A DNA stretch of 64,000 nt from NCBI GenBank assembly GCA_031213475.1, contig JARUPZ010000008.1:12457938-12521937 (forward strand), in the 5' to 3' direction. Shown one piece after another: positions 1 to 10,226 of the stretch (within the stretch, counting starts at the first letter, position 1; the number at the start of each line of letters is the position of its first letter). Origin of the DNA: Nereocystis luetkeana (taxonomy: Eukaryota > Sar > Phaeophyceae > Laminariales > Laminariaceae). The notes under the pieces were generated by a model. It saw only the letters and a list, made by a program, of their open reading frames with translations, was not told where the DNA came from and made no database searches. A program made the translations under genes and the position numbers.

Positions 1-110
1 TACGACAGGCACGACATACACAATCTATGAAATAGTGAAACGAAAAGAAACAATCAAAGAGAAAGCAAAAACAAAGTAGACAAATAGACAAATCGAAAGA
101 GAAGAAGAAA
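1..110 (-). repeat. LINE 3'-end repeat (LR3), partial
   Basis: This is the reverse complement of the stretch around 8720-8830: a pyrimidine-rich tract followed by the GTCGTGCCTGTCGTA block. It is cut by the window edge. The same block occurs at 8795, 10710, 27985 and elsewhere and belongs to the 3' region of the LINE described at 4210. Confidence 0.7.
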
Positions 111-145
111 AAAAAATGTGATACCGGAATGCATGATATTGTCAC

Positions 146-178
146 ATGGGTTAGGGTTAGGTTGTAGGGTTAGGTTGT
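146..178 (+). repeat. short interstitial telomere-like repeat
   Basis: A few TTAGGG-type units with interruptions (GGGTTAGGGTTAGG, then GTAGGGTTAGG). It is too short to be a telomere. A shorter CCTAACCCTAACCC match lies at 13383-13400. Confidence 0.5.
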
Positions 179-290
179 ATCATATATCACATGACATGAC
201 ATAACATGAACACCAGGTATGATATTACAGCAGTAGGGGGAGAGGTCTCACCGCCGCTCTCTTTTTCTGTGAAATTTTCACTATTAATAC

Positions 291-400
291 TACTACGGGG
301 GACCGAACTAAATAGGACCTACGGTACACACAAAGACCTACATATTTACCTATTTTTACCAACAATATACGGTTCTATTTACTATGGTCCTCCGTAGTAG
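291..400. mobile_element. CGGGGG-end MITE copy 1
   Basis: A near-palindromic element of about 110 bp that begins TACTACGGGGGACC and ends GGTCCTCCGTAGTA. About eleven relatives in this window share the inner segment with the GGACC...GGTCC arms and an AATAT-rich centre. It has no coding capacity, so it is non-autonomous. The superfamily is not settled. Confidence 0.8.
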
Positions 401-600
401 TGGTTCGCGTTCGAAAAGCCAGAAATACCTTTCGTGAGAACATGGTAAGAGTGCCGGTACTGCCAGTATTTTACCTGGTATAGTTTTTGTCTGAGGCAAC
501 CGATTCGCTTCAGTTCCTGCTGTACAAAGTAATGTGTTACAGCAGTGTATGTGTGTGTGGTATGTTTCCGTTTTCTTTTTGCCCCTCCTCGGAGGCAACA

Positions 601-1716
601 TAGAACTACATACTTAGATCACAACCCCTGAGCGTGCTCGGTTGGTGCATCCCTGGCCTCTCAGAGCTCCCACTTCCAAACCGCCTCCTTTCATTACTTG
701 CCGGACCTTTCCAGCAGTTCTTTGTTTTCTCGGCCATTTCTTCCTTTTTTTTCTTTCGTTTCGTGTGCGTGCGTGTTCTCCGAGCACGGCATCACGGGAG
801 GACCCGGCACCGTCGCGGGTGTCAGCGGGTGCTAGCGGGTAGAGGGGGGGTTGCAAGGAGCGCGGTCGCCGCTTTCGTGCCTAGGCGTCGCGTGTGCCTC
901 GACACACAAGGGATGCATGAACGGGCTTTGTCTGGCTTCGATTTATGATTGTTGATAGAGTATGTACGAGTTTATAAAGGTCGTTCGGGAGGGCAAGATA
1001 CTATTCAAGCGGTGCTTATTTTTGCGGCCACGCTGAAGTTGAAAGAGGGAGGTGTGCAGTTTGAAAACCAACGTTATCGAGCTGGCGAACGACGGCCACG
1101 GTGAGCACCGGGCTTCACGCGGGGCGGGCGACGGGGCTGATTGTGGCAGAGGGTGATATAAGCTTTACCCGGACCGAATCGGTAGCGAGGTGGTCGCGAG
1201 AGGGGCGGGCCGCGTACGAGGCTGAGAGAGAATGCGTTTTTTTCTTTTCTTCTTTTCGACCGGGTGTAAGGTGTTCCAATCAGGCAGAAAAATATTACAC
1301 GAGAGGGGACGGGGATTTTTTTTCCTTTCCGAATTTTCGGTTTCATTTTCATTGTTTTTGCTGCTGTGCCGTGCTGTGCTTTCGCTTTCTTCGTACATAC
1401 AGTACAGACATAGAGCATATCGAGAGAAGAAAATAAGTACAGACAGTAGTACCCTACCTGGGGTGTATGTATGTACGTACGACATCCGCGACGCGAAGCC
1501 TATATGTGGCATCCAAGCTGATGTCGGAGCTGTTTTTTCCTGAAGCATGGCGGCGGGACTCTTGGCATTATCAAGTCGCCGGTTTGCAATTACGATCCTT
1601 GAAAACACTAAACTCAATCGTGGACCTCTGTTCGCTTCGCATAATTTCATGTACTTTTTTCCTTCCTGAGCGAGCGTAGCGGGCGGCGTAGGCCGCCCGC
1701 GGAGCGAAGCGCCTTG
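601..1716 (+). mobile_element. Helitron-like non-autonomous element, copy A (1.1 kb)
   Basis: Nearly collinear with 33268-34395. Both copies start TAGAACTACATACTTAG and end GCGAAGCGCCTTG. Sixteen bases before the 3' end lies a strong hairpin with a 9-bp GCGGGCGGC stem and a GTAG loop (1679-1700). There are no terminal inverted repeats, and each copy sits between an A and a T with no clear target duplication, as Helitrons do. The ends do not match the canonical TC...CTRR, so the class is tentative. ORFs inside it are not conserved between the copies in a gene-like way. Confidence 0.65.
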
Positions 1717-1737
1717 TAATATCATATTCCACCCCAA

Positions 1738-1925
1738 AGCTATTGGAGCCTACCAGGTATCTGCTGTCCTGTGACCACATGCTGCATTGTGGCGATGAGT
1801 TAACCCTTTTAGGACCGCAGTCCCGTTTTGGGGACATTCCAGTCAAATTTCAAGTAGTTTGTCCCCAAAACGGGACTGCAGTCCTGCTAGGGTTAATGTG
1901 AGAACACCAAGAACAACAACTGCCC
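1738..1925 (+). repeat. (AAC)-tailed repeat interrupted by a TTAA MITE
   Basis: The TATTGGAGCC...GTCCTG...ACCAC segment, the TGCATTGT...GAGTTAATGTGAGAAC segment and a short AAC tail match the copies at 2890 and 15640. Here the shared TTAA is split by a 97-bp MITE. The copy also carries TACCAGGTATCTGC between GGAGCC and TGTCCTG, which sister copies lack. Confidence 0.75.
1800..1896. mobile_element. TTAA MITE copy 1 (piggyBac-like)
   Basis: The element is flanked by TTAA on both sides (1800-1803 and 1893-1896), begins CCCTTTTAGGACCGCAGTCC and ends with the inverted version. The arms carry CCCGTTTTGGGGAC and its complement. TTAA duplication and CCC/GGG termini are hallmarks of piggyBac-type elements. 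It encodes nothing and would need a transposase in trans. Confidence 0.85.
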
Positions 1926-1933
1926 GGTACTTA

Positions 1934-2048
1934 CTATTACGGGGGACCATAGTAAATAGGACCAAACTTTGTTATTAATAGTAAAAATTACAAAATATAC
2001 AGGTTTTTGTGTGTACCGTAGGTCCTATTTAATATGGTCCCCCGTAAC
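1934..2048. mobile_element. CGGGGG-end MITE copy 2
   Basis: Begins TATTACGGGGGACCATAG and ends with the inverted GGTCCCCCGTAACAG; the inner segment contains AATAGGACC and its complement. It lies just after the (AAC)-tailed repeat. Confidence 0.85.
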
Positions 2049-2889
2049 AGTACAAAGCGGTACACAGGTGGGGCCCTGCCGCAACGACCCGAAAAGGTAA
2101 CACAACGATAGCACACCTAGATCAAAGTCATGAAATAAAGCAAACATTGAGAAGGTTTCCGTAGGTCTACTTTGTGGCAATCTGGTGGGCTACGTTGAAC
2201 ACTCGACTTATTTGCGGGGAGGGGTACAGCAATGGATACAGAGTACTTGGATACAAAAGATGGACCGTTCGGGACAATGGAGCGGTGTGCCAAGATTGAG
2301 TAAAGCCGACGGTGGACAGACGAACATATGTACGTTTTGGGCCTCCATACATCAACAAACAAAAGCCGTCTGGCACTCGGACGGTACCAAAACCGACCCT
2401 GAGGTAGTGCTAGATATCGTATCGAAGGTTTGGATATAAACACATCGAAATATCGGAGTTTCGGCATACAGCATTGAGCGTGTATTGCCCTCCATCCCCT
2501 GTCACCCCCGTGTATTTTCATGCAGATATTGAAGTAAACCATCAATGCATCAACCTATCGAATACCGAGATCATATCTAATACAGTAGTACCGGTAGTTG
2601 TTGTTTCGTTCGGTATCATACCGAGTTCGGTTTCGATATCGATATCCGATATTCCCGCCGTTGAGCGTACTTATCTTATCACACGACGTGGCATCTTGTG
2701 CCTTGAGAAGGAAAGTTACCAACCCTGAGCGATTTTGTAGCGTTCGTAGTGCCATTCCGTGCCTTGACGAGGATCTTGATCAACCCTGACTGTTCCCGAC
2801 GTCTAGCGCACGTTTTGGCATGGTGTTTCTAGAAGAGGACTTCAGAGAAAAAAATCGCGCGAAACAACCAAGGCTTCCAGCTGCATACC
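2049..2889. other. intergenic, no gene recognised
   Basis: Short overlapping ORFs on both strands have no recognisable domain and no codon bias. Around 2570-2660 there are several CGATATCGATATC-like short palindromes. I see no RNA gene here. Confidence 0.5.
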
Positions 2890-2961
2890 AACTCCAGAGT
2901 TATTGGTTATTGGAGCCTGTCCTGCGACCACGGACTGCATTGTATAGTGAGTTAATGTGAG

Positions 2962-3017
<56 letters not shown>
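2890..3017 (+). repeat. (AAC)-tailed repeat with long AAC tail
   Basis: A body of about 75 bp (TATTGGAGCCTGTCCTGCG through GTGAGTTAATGTGAGAAC) is followed by an almost perfect run of AAC triplets to 3017. The body recurs at 1738, 9385 (minus) and 15640, always joined to an AAC/GTT tail. It is therefore a short retroposon-like unit with a microsatellite tail rather than a random triplet run. Confidence 0.8.
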
Positions 3018-3855
3018 GTGTTACTACACGTACAAAAGAAGCATACAACGTAGCCACACCCGCCGTAAAGTCATGTCCGACTCAATTTTCCTTGATGTTT
3101 TATCGCTGGGGAAAAATTGAAGATTTTGAACTGGTACTTCACGAGTACCAAGTATAATATCACATATACCAGGTACTACATACAGCAGTAGACACCTGGT
3201 ACCTTTTTTTCGTTTTTCTCTTGTGTATTGTGTCTATGCCGGTTGGTGTATGGCCTGCTTTTCGTATCCCAGCACGACTGGCATTGCCTTTGCCAGTCCC
3301 GTCATTGGCTAAGTATTACCCCTGCCTCTCGTAGCATGTGAGTCGCGCTTTCGCTCATTGTGTAGAGAGAGGACCCAGCAGGGGCAATACATAGAGTGGT
3401 CGCCCGAATGTCTATTGTCTGTACCGCCTCACTTGTTGTTCCGTCTTCCAACCCCCGATGTTCATCATCTCCTCCACAGCCATACCTGCTATTAGTGTAA
3501 AGCTTTGCCCCGCTATTACTATTAGTGTAATGGCTTGCACCGGCGGGAGGGGAGGGGAGACACCTAAACACTTTTCACCATGGCTTGCTCAGGAGACCGC
3601 CGGGCGTGGCACTCCTTCTGCGAGTTGAGTTGGGGAGTCAAAGCGATTTAACACAACCGCAAAAAAAAATGGGATGGAGAAGAAAACAATACGTTACTGA
3701 AATGACTCCCCCCCCTTCCCCCTTCGGACGATGGACAAGGCTGACTTCCTCAACAACTGGGAGAGTGAAAACAAACGCCCACTTATATACATCCGTCTAC
3801 GGAAATACCTCAACCATGTCTTCCCCAAGCCGCCGTCTTCATTGCGTGCAACACC
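3018..3855. other. intergenic, no gene recognised
   Basis: No conserved coding frame is visible. TACCWGGTA-type motifs occur near 3169 and 3197. Confidence 0.45.
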
Positions 3856-3952
3856 TTAACCCCTTTAGAACCGCAGTCCCGTTTTGGGGACAAAGTACTT
3901 GGAATTTGACTGGTTTGTCCCCACAACGGGACTGCGGTTCTAAAAGGGTTAA
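3856..3952. mobile_element. TTAA MITE copy 2
   Basis: TTAA at 3856-3859 and 3949-3952 bracket a 97-bp unit whose arms carry CCGCAGTCCCGTTTTGGGGA and its complement. This is the same length and structure as copy 1. Confidence 0.85.
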
Positions 3953-4120
3953 ACCATGTTTTGGAGCAAGTTCGGCTCTGAAAATCATTCCAGGGTGCGT
4001 GTTATCTTATCGCTAGCGTTTTGTTCTACGGTAGCAGCAGTATCAGGTGTACATATATATATATATATAAAGTACTATACATGTGTACCGCATCATAATA
4101 TATTTATACGACAACTACAG

Positions 4121-4175
4121 TTCAACCCTTTTCGGACTGCACTTCCGTTGTGGGGACAAAACACTGGAACTTAGA
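4121..4175. mobile_element. TTAA MITE, half copy
   Basis: Only the left arm is present (CAACCCTTTTCGGACTGCAC, then TGTGGGGACAAA), with no matching right arm downstream. It lies shortly before the LINE. Confidence 0.6.
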
Positions 4176-4557
4176 GTCCACCTTAGGTTTCTGCACACTG
4201 CACGGACTGACGTGTTCAGAGAAACAACCAACGGTGCGTACCTATGCCTGCTTCGGCCTGCCCCGTCCTTGGGGTGGGCCGAGGAAGTCTGCCAGGACCT
4301 GCAGCGGTCTAGCGACAGTCACACGAACATCGAGCTTCGGACTACGTAGGTAGGGAACCTTGCGCGGTCCGGCTGGTGGCCTGCTCGCTTTAAGGACCGC
4401 GTGGGGTGGTGGTGATGTTTTTTCTTCTTAACCCCGACGCCGAGGAGTTCATCCCTCAGGCGGGACGGGTACATCACCACAGCAGAGAGCGCTACGTGGG
4501 CAGCCGGTGGAGTGGAGAGGCTGGCCACAGCGTGGGTATGCATGCACGACAGGAAGG

Positions 4558-7287
4558 ATGGGATTGTCGGCGTGGGTTGGGACGGCTGCACCCAGCCAAC
4601 GGAAACCAAGGCGCGTACCGGGCTACGAAACGGAGAGCCACTTTCGCCATAGAGAAAAAAAAAAGAAACAAAAAAAGAAAAAAAGAAGGCGGGGACGAGC
4701 CTCACGTCGGCTGGCAAAGAAAGCAGCACGCGAGGCTCGTAAGAGACAGAAGGAGGCACTTGTGACGGTAGCGACCTACAATGTGCGCACCCTGGCTGTA
4801 AAGGGGAAGAACGGGTACGGACATGACGAGCGGGTACTGGCGAAGGGACGGCAACTCGGCTGTGACTTCATTGGCCTGCAAGAAACTCGGAGGTCCGGCA
4901 GCACGACGTTCCGTGCGGCAGGGTATCGTGTTTTCTGTTCAGGACAGGAAACAACAGCCACCAGGCAAGGGCTGTACGGAGTAGGCCTAGCTGTCAAGGA
5001 ATCGTTGTGCAGTAAGTCTGTGTATACTCATCAGTTCGTTGACGAGCGGCTAATGTCTATGCGCTTTGAGCTGGCTGGCAAATGCGAGGCAGTCAATTTC
5101 GTCGTTGCGTATGCTCCAACTGATTGTACCAAGGACGCCGAACTGAAACGTATTTTCTGGCAGAAGCTGGAGTACTTGGTGGAAAAAATCCCGACGAAAG
5201 AGTGTCTGTTTGTACTGATGGATGCCAACGCGCGAACTGGACAGAGGAAGGAAGGGTGCGGTGATGATGAAAGCAGAGTGCTGGGAGCGTATGGACGTGA
5301 TGTTCGTAACGATAATGGCAGACGGCTCCTGTCGTTCGCCACCAATTGCAAGTTGGCTCTCACCAACACGTTTTTCAGCACGCGCAAGGGTGGGATATCG
5401 CATACTTACAACGGCACCGGCCCGAATGACCGTAAGCGGATTGACTACATCCTAATCCGTCAAGTCCATCGACCTAGAGTACAAGATGCGAAAGTCGTCC
5501 CACAGCCTCCTGCCCCAGCTAAGGCTGACTCAGACCACAACATCTTGTATATCAAAGTCCGACTCGGTGGTCATTTTGCGCCCAACAGACAAATACGTAG
5601 ACCGACGAATCGCCGAGAGTTCGACAGGCAGCTTTTTATGTCCGATGGAAATTATCGTGAACGAGTAGTCTCCAGGATCATCTCCACTCTCAACCAGCCT
5701 ATCCAGCCCCGTAATACGTCTGGTATGGTTGAGATTTTCACTACGGCTGTTATTGATGCGGTCGAAAAAGAGGTACCACCCCCTGCACGTCGCCACCGCA
5801 GACATGGATGGTGTGAGTCTGCCGAAACCTTGGCCGCATTCATGCCAGCATGGACAGCGAGGGAGGATGCACGACAATTCTTGCGTGCCCACCCCCGGGA
5901 CAGAACCGCGTGGAAGACCCTGAGATCTGCGTGTGCGAACCTGCAGAAGGTGATTGCCGCAGGACTGCATGCGTACTTCGAAGCGTACCTTGCCGAAACC
6001 GAACGACTCCTAGCGAACAACGACCAAAGAGGCTTTTACAAGCACCTTAAGAGTACGGTAGGATTGGAAGGGACTAAAGCGAGGAGCGAACAGTTCATTA
6101 GGGACGAGGATGGCACGATCCTACGGGATAAGGTGCGAATTCGTGAACGATGGGCGGGGTTTTACCACAAACTCTTGAACACGAAGTCGCTGAAACTCGA
6201 TCCCACGATCATCGACCTCTTGCCACCGCGACCGCCTAAACTGTCGCTTGAAGATGAACCATCCATAGACGAGATGACCGAAGCACTCAAGGGGATGTCG
6301 AATTGGAAAGCTGTCGGGCCAGATGGTCTCCCGGTCGAACTCCTAAAAATCGACCACCCGGCATTCGCCCAGCGCTTTCACAACATCCTTGTCAATGTTT
6401 GGTTAACAGGAGAAGTCCCTCAGCAATGGAAAGATGCGATCATCAATGTCCTTCATAAAAAGAAGGATCGAACTGACTGCAACAACTATAGAGGGATTTC
6501 GCTTGTTGCCCACGCAGGCAAAGTGTTGTTGAAAATCGTCGCGTCCCGCCTCAGCAACTACTGCGAGACCGAGGAACTACTCCCCGAGGAACAGTGCGGC
6601 TTCCGCCCCGCACGATCAACGATTGATATGTTGTTCGTCGTGCGCCGGCTGCAAGAGCTCGGACGACAGAGGAAAATCCCCTTATACGTGTGCTTCATCG
6701 ATCTGCAGAAAGCGTACGACTCTATCGACCGAGAGCTGTTATGGAAGGTACTCACACGCTTTGGCGTACCAACCAAGATGCTGAGAATTATCCGTAATTT
6801 CCACGATGGCATGCGGGCTCGCGTGCGTACTGATGACGGCGAGCTCTCGGAATGGTTTGATGTCACGCAGGGGCTGCGGCAAGGCTGTGTACTATCACCG
6901 TTACTGTTCAACGTGTTCTTCGCTGCTGCGTTACACGTCGTACTAGTACGCTTCAGCCAAGACGAAGCCATTGTAAGGGATTTGGTCCAACTCTGGGAAG
7001 CTGGAGTAGTTCGAACAGGGAAGGAGGAGCCATTGGCGTGCGTGCGAAGGTCTGTATGGGGCATGTTGTACGCCGACGATGCAGGAATTGTCTCGAAGTC
7101 GGCTGAAGGGCTCGCAAAAATGATGACAGTCATCGTGACTGTCTTCGAAGCAGCAGGCCTCACGGTGTCGGAAAAGAAGACTGAGACAATGGTCCTACAA
7201 ACACCAGACCGGACAACCCTCGCACCACCGCTCGTCATCGAAGCGGCAGGTCAGAGGTATAAGCAGACGACCAGTTCTTATACCTAG
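4558..7287 (+). CDS. LINE ORF2-type protein: AP endonuclease and reverse transcriptase
   Basis: The polyprotein nicks target DNA and copies the element RNA at the nick. The first in-frame ATG is at 4558; the frame is open upstream to a GTG at 4507. A lysine/arginine-rich stretch precedes an exonuclease-endonuclease-phosphatase domain from about residue 70: TYNVRTL, GLQETR (catalytic Glu), VAYAPTD, LMDANARTG and SDHN (catalytic Asp-His). The reverse transcriptase follows: NWKAVGPDGLP, NNYRGISLV, CGFRPARST, FIDLQKAYDS, QGLRQGCVLSPLLFN and the catalytic YADD at about residue 838. The frame stops at 7285-7287, right after the thumb region begins, because one base appears to be missing at about 7271. 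No ORF1 was recognised upstream. Confidence 0.9.
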   Translation: MGLSAWVGTAAPSQRKPRRVPGYETESHFRHREKKKKQKKKKRRRGRASRRLAKKAAREARKRQKEALVTVATYNVRTLAVKGKNGYGHDERVLAKGRQLGCDFIGLQETRRSGSTTFRAAGYRVFCSGQETTATRQGLYGVGLAVKESLCSKSVYTHQFVDERLMSMRFELAGKCEAVNFVVAYAPTDCTKDAELKRIFWQKLEYLVEKIPTKECLFVLMDANARTGQRKEGCGDDESRVLGAYGRDVRNDNGRRLLSFATNCKLALTNTFFSTRKGGISHTYNGTGPNDRKRIDYILIRQVHRPRVQDAKVVPQPPAPAKADSDHNILYIKVRLGGHFAPNRQIRRPTNRREFDRQLFMSDGNYRERVVSRIISTLNQPIQPRNTSGMVEIFTTAVIDAVEKEVPPPARRHRRHGWCESAETLAAFMPAWTAREDARQFLRAHPRDRTAWKTLRSACANLQKVIAAGLHAYFEAYLAETERLLANNDQRGFYKHLKSTVGLEGTKARSEQFIRDEDGTILRDKVRIRERWAGFYHKLLNTKSLKLDPTIIDLLPPRPPKLSLEDEPSIDEMTEALKGMSNWKAVGPDGLPVELLKIDHPAFAQRFHNILVNVWLTGEVPQQWKDAIINVLHKKKDRTDCNNYRGISLVAHAGKVLLKIVASRLSNYCETEELLPEEQCGFRPARSTIDMLFVVRRLQELGRQRKIPLYVCFIDLQKAYDSIDRELLWKVLTRFGVPTKMLRIIRNFHDGMRARVRTDDGELSEWFDVTQGLRQGCVLSPLLFNVFFAAALHVVLVRFSQDEAIVRDLVQLWEAGVVRTGKEEPLACVRRSVWGMLYADDAGIVSKSAEGLAKMMTVIVTVFEAAGLTVSEKKTETMVLQTPDRTTLAPPLVIEAAGQRYKQTTSSYT

Positions 7288-8144
7288 GCGGCGTTATCCA
7301 CGAAAACGCTGACCTCTCGCTCGAAATCGACCGACGGATCCGCCTCATGCGAGCATGCCTCAAACGGTTCGGCCCGGAGTTGTATGATAGGACGACCGCC
7401 CCCCTTAGCCTTAAAGTCCGAATGCTGAAGGCCGAGGTGATTGAGACCCTGCTGTACGGGTGTGTGACGTGGACCCTCAGAGCGGAACACTTTGCCAAGC
7501 TTCGAACGGCTCACCAAGTCCTGTTGCGAGTCATTGGCTTCCAGCGCCGACTTCATACTGACCATGCCACCCTCTCGTACGCGAAGCCCCTCAAGATGAC
7601 ACGTTGCGAGAGCATCGAAACGACCATTCGTAAACGGCGGCTCTTCTTTGCGGGGGGCGTGGCACGGCAAAGCAAGGAGCGATTACCCAATCGGGTAATG
7701 CTCGGGACGATAGCTGGTGGGGAGAACCCGAGACCAGGCGGACAGTGTAAGACTTGGCATAGATGCATAGTCGAAGACCTTAGGGAGTTCCGAGCCACCG
7801 AAGGGTCAACGGAAGTTGCCCCCTTGGTGTTTGGAGTTGAGACCGCGTTGTGGTCCACTGCAGCCAAAAAGGTGGGGAAGTGGTACCGGGGGATCCTTGA
7901 AGCAGCCGAACGGTTCATGGTGAGGTGGCACGAGGCTGAGGCTGAGATGAGTAGACAGCGCCGCGCATCCGCCGTGGATGGTGCCCAAAGGAACGGGGGG
8001 GGAGGGGGCAACAGGAGAAGTGGCATAAAGCCCGACCGAGGGAATGCGGAGAGGGGGGGGAACAGGAGGGGTAGAAGGGAAACGGCGGTAGACGAAAGTA
8101 GGAAGGAGATGGCAGACAGGGTAGCAAGGCACCAAGTCGACTAG
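7272..8144 (+). pseudogene. frameshifted C-terminal part of the LINE protein
   Basis: The continuation of the LINE polyprotein in another frame starts QFLYLGG, the segment that normally follows the reverse transcriptase thumb, and runs through EIDRRIRLMRACL to a stop at 8142-8144. It covers the conserved post-RT region (LYGCVTWTLR) and a glycine/arginine-rich tail. A single-base deletion near 7271 relative to an intact parent explains the break. A programmed frameshift is possible, but no obvious slippery heptamer or pseudoknot was seen. Confidence 0.8.
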
Positions 8145-8395
8145 GAAGTAGAATATGACCATACTACTAGTGCTACCAACTGGTGCAGCTGGCTCGAACG
8201 TGGTCTTCCCTTGTCTTCTCTTTCAGTTTTGTTTTTTTTGTCTTTCTTGCGCTGACTCTCCGTGATTTTCATTTCATTTTTTCTCTTCCTCTTCCTTTTC
8301 TGATTGACAAGCCGTACTCAAGGAGCCGTGTGGCGTGGTTGGAAGACGAACCTGCTCTGCTCGGCTCGTATTGTCTGACGCCAAGGGGCTGGGCA

Positions 8396-8515
8396 TAGTT
8401 GACGAACGCAGGGCGGAGACGGCAGTCTGGGTAGCAAGGTACCAGGCGGATTAGCAGGGAGAACCTGGCTATACTATTATACTCGTACCACAAGCTGCTG
8501 CCGCCACCTGGAAGG
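8396..8515 (+). repeat. second, diverged copy of the LINE ORF end
   Basis: A reading frame VDERRAETAVWVARYQAD followed by a stop parallels VDESRKEMADRVARHQVD and the stop at 8090-8144. The downstream bases also align (CTATACTA...CTCGTACCA versus CCATACTA...GTGCTACCA). This points to a 5'-truncated sister element inserted in, or duplicated behind, the first LINE end. Confidence 0.65.
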
Positions 8516-8699
8516 TGCTTTGGGCTTTGGTCTGCCTGTTATTTCCCCTGTGTTATTTTTCCTTGTTACTTTCTCCTTGGTTCTTTGTCTTACTCTGTTC
8601 ACAAGCAGTGGTGTTTTTTGTTATTTCTTCTTTTTTCCAGCTCGTTTTTTTTCAAGTGTTGGCCACCTCGCCTGCGGGGGGGGGGGGCACGACAGATTG

Positions 8700-9026
8700 C
8701 TTCTCTTAGATTTTGCTTTCATTTTTCTTCTTTTTCTTTTTCGATTTGTCTACCTTGTTTTTGTTTTCTCTTTGATTGTTTCTTTTCGTTTCACTATTTC
8801 ATAGATTGCGTATGTCGTGCCTGTCGTATCTAGTATGATGAAATGGCTTTGCATCGCCCACTGCAGTTCACACTGCACACGTGGCAACGTAGTATCTCTG
8901 TGGCGTAGCTTTGTGACCACAGAACTTGTATCTCTTCTAGGATTGAAGAATCGGCACGGACACTGGTTGTGCTGGATGTCGACGGGTAGAAAGAAGGGTT
9001 TAATGTGAAGAACACACACACACCTA
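8700..9026 (+). repeat. LINE 3'-end repeat (LR3), reference copy
   Basis: A pyrimidine-rich tract (8700-8790) is followed by a 220-bp core (GTCGTGCCTGTCGTATC ... GGATGTCGACGGGTAGAAAG) and an AC repeat. Because it directly follows LINE ORF remnants and its other copies are truncated at different 5' points, I interpret it as the LINE 3' untranslated region. Confidence 0.7.
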
Positions 9027-9359
9027 CATGGGCTCGTAACATCATGCCAGTTCGTATGATTCTACAACAGAAAAAGAGGAGTCACGTGTCACACATCCCA
9101 GACGAGACAAGCAGGCTACGTACTCCTCTGCGAAGTTGTTTTCATTTAACTCACCGCCACGTTAATCAATCCGTGGTCACAGCACTCTGGAGCGGAACCT
9201 CTACAGGAGTAAAAATAAAAAACGGAAAAAATAATCGAGATATACCACCCTGTCTCCAAATGCAAGGACCGTTTATATTTCACTATTGAATAAAAAATGT
9301 TCTCATGTTTCGGGACAGCGTGGTGCGCTGCTGTACGAAATTAGATAAAGGTAGACTGC
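9027..9359. other. intergenic with a degenerate (AAC)-repeat fragment
   Basis: Around 9160-9210 there is a degraded minus-strand piece of the (AAC)-tailed repeat (TTAATCAATCCGTGGTCACA, then CTCTGGAGCGG). Nothing else was recognised. Confidence 0.4.
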
Positions 9360-9450
9360 GCGTTGTTGTTGTTGTTGTTGTTCTCACATTAACTCACAAT
9401 TCAATGCAGTCCGTGGTCGCAGGACAGGCTCCAACAACTCTGGAGTGGAA
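9360..9450 (-). repeat. (AAC)-tailed repeat, minus strand
   Basis: A run of GTT triplets (9361-9381) is followed by the reverse complement of the conserved body (CTCACATTAACTCACAATTC ... AGGACAGGCTCCAA). Confidence 0.75.
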
Positions 9451-10226
9451 GAAATACCTCAAGTAAAAACAGAGGCAAAAACAAAAAACAAGCATACGCA
9501 CTCCACCACTGCGGACACCAGGGAAGCAAAAAAGAGACTTTTAATAGCAGACAAAAACCTAAAAAAGAAGATGAAGCTAAGCAAAAAAAACAAAACAAAA
9601 CAAAAACAGACGCAGATAGCAAAACGCAAAAAATACGTAGGGTTGGGCTTCGGGTCGGAAACGCGTCGGTGAATATTTTTCTTCTTTTTTGCGTGTCGGA
9701 CGTAGGTGTCGGAATGTCCTGTCGTGCATACCTCCTGCGTGCGTGGCTGCTACCTGGCTGGTGGTACCAGAATGGTTTGATAGTTTGATAGTAGATCTGG
9801 CACTACTGGGGAACCCTGCTTCGAATTTATGGAATTTATCAACACGTAAACATCAACAACGAGCAACGACAAGCAACATCAACTTCGCACGGTATGATAC
9901 GATATTACGTACTATAAATACGATACACACACTATAAATACGATATTATGTACTATAAATACAATATAAAAATAACATATACCCTGGTACCACGTACGTC
10001 TCCATGTCCGTCCGCCGTACCTACCAGGTGCGTCGTTTCATAAATACTACTCTGCGTTTCTTTCAACATTTCATAATTCTACGTTGCAAAGGAGCAGCGG
10101 CAATTAATTGTATTATTACAACGAAGGAAAAATAGTTTACCCACCAGATTCCGGTACAGGTGCAGCACTGCGTTTGGGACCCCTCCACAGTAGAAATGAG
10201 AATATCGCTGTAATAAACCTTTTGTA
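9451..10226. other. intergenic, A-rich then AT-rich
   Basis: 9460-9635 is strongly A-rich with many AAAAC runs and gives a lysine-rich ORF that I do not regard as a gene. 9890-9980 holds repeated ACTATAAATACGATA units. Confidence 0.45.

Larger units (their letters stand above)
4210..9026 (+). mobile_element. LINE (non-LTR retrotransposon), frameshifted, with 3' (AC)n end
   Basis: The element contains an endonuclease/reverse transcriptase ORF (4558-7287), its frameshifted continuation (7272-8144), a second diverged ORF end (about 8396-8455) and a pyrimidine-rich 3' region ending GAAGAACACACACACACC at about 9020. The 5' limit near 4210 is a guess based on the end of the preceding MITE fragment and a rise in GC. 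The 3' region recurs as 5'-truncated pieces at 10610, 14372, 27880, 54020 and on the minus strand at 1, 36225 and 51130, as expected of LINE insertions. The clade was not determined. Being frameshifted, this copy is probably not autonomous. Confidence 0.8.

Noticed and set aside
146-178. Chromosome end
   Set aside because: Only a few interrupted TTAGGG units are present and they are followed by ordinary sequence.
2842-3157. Poly-valine and poly-threonine ORFs
   Set aside because: They are translations of the AAC/GTT microsatellite tail.
7260-7290. Programmed ribosomal frameshift in the LINE
   Set aside because: No slippery site or downstream structure was recognised; a one-base deletion is the simpler explanation.
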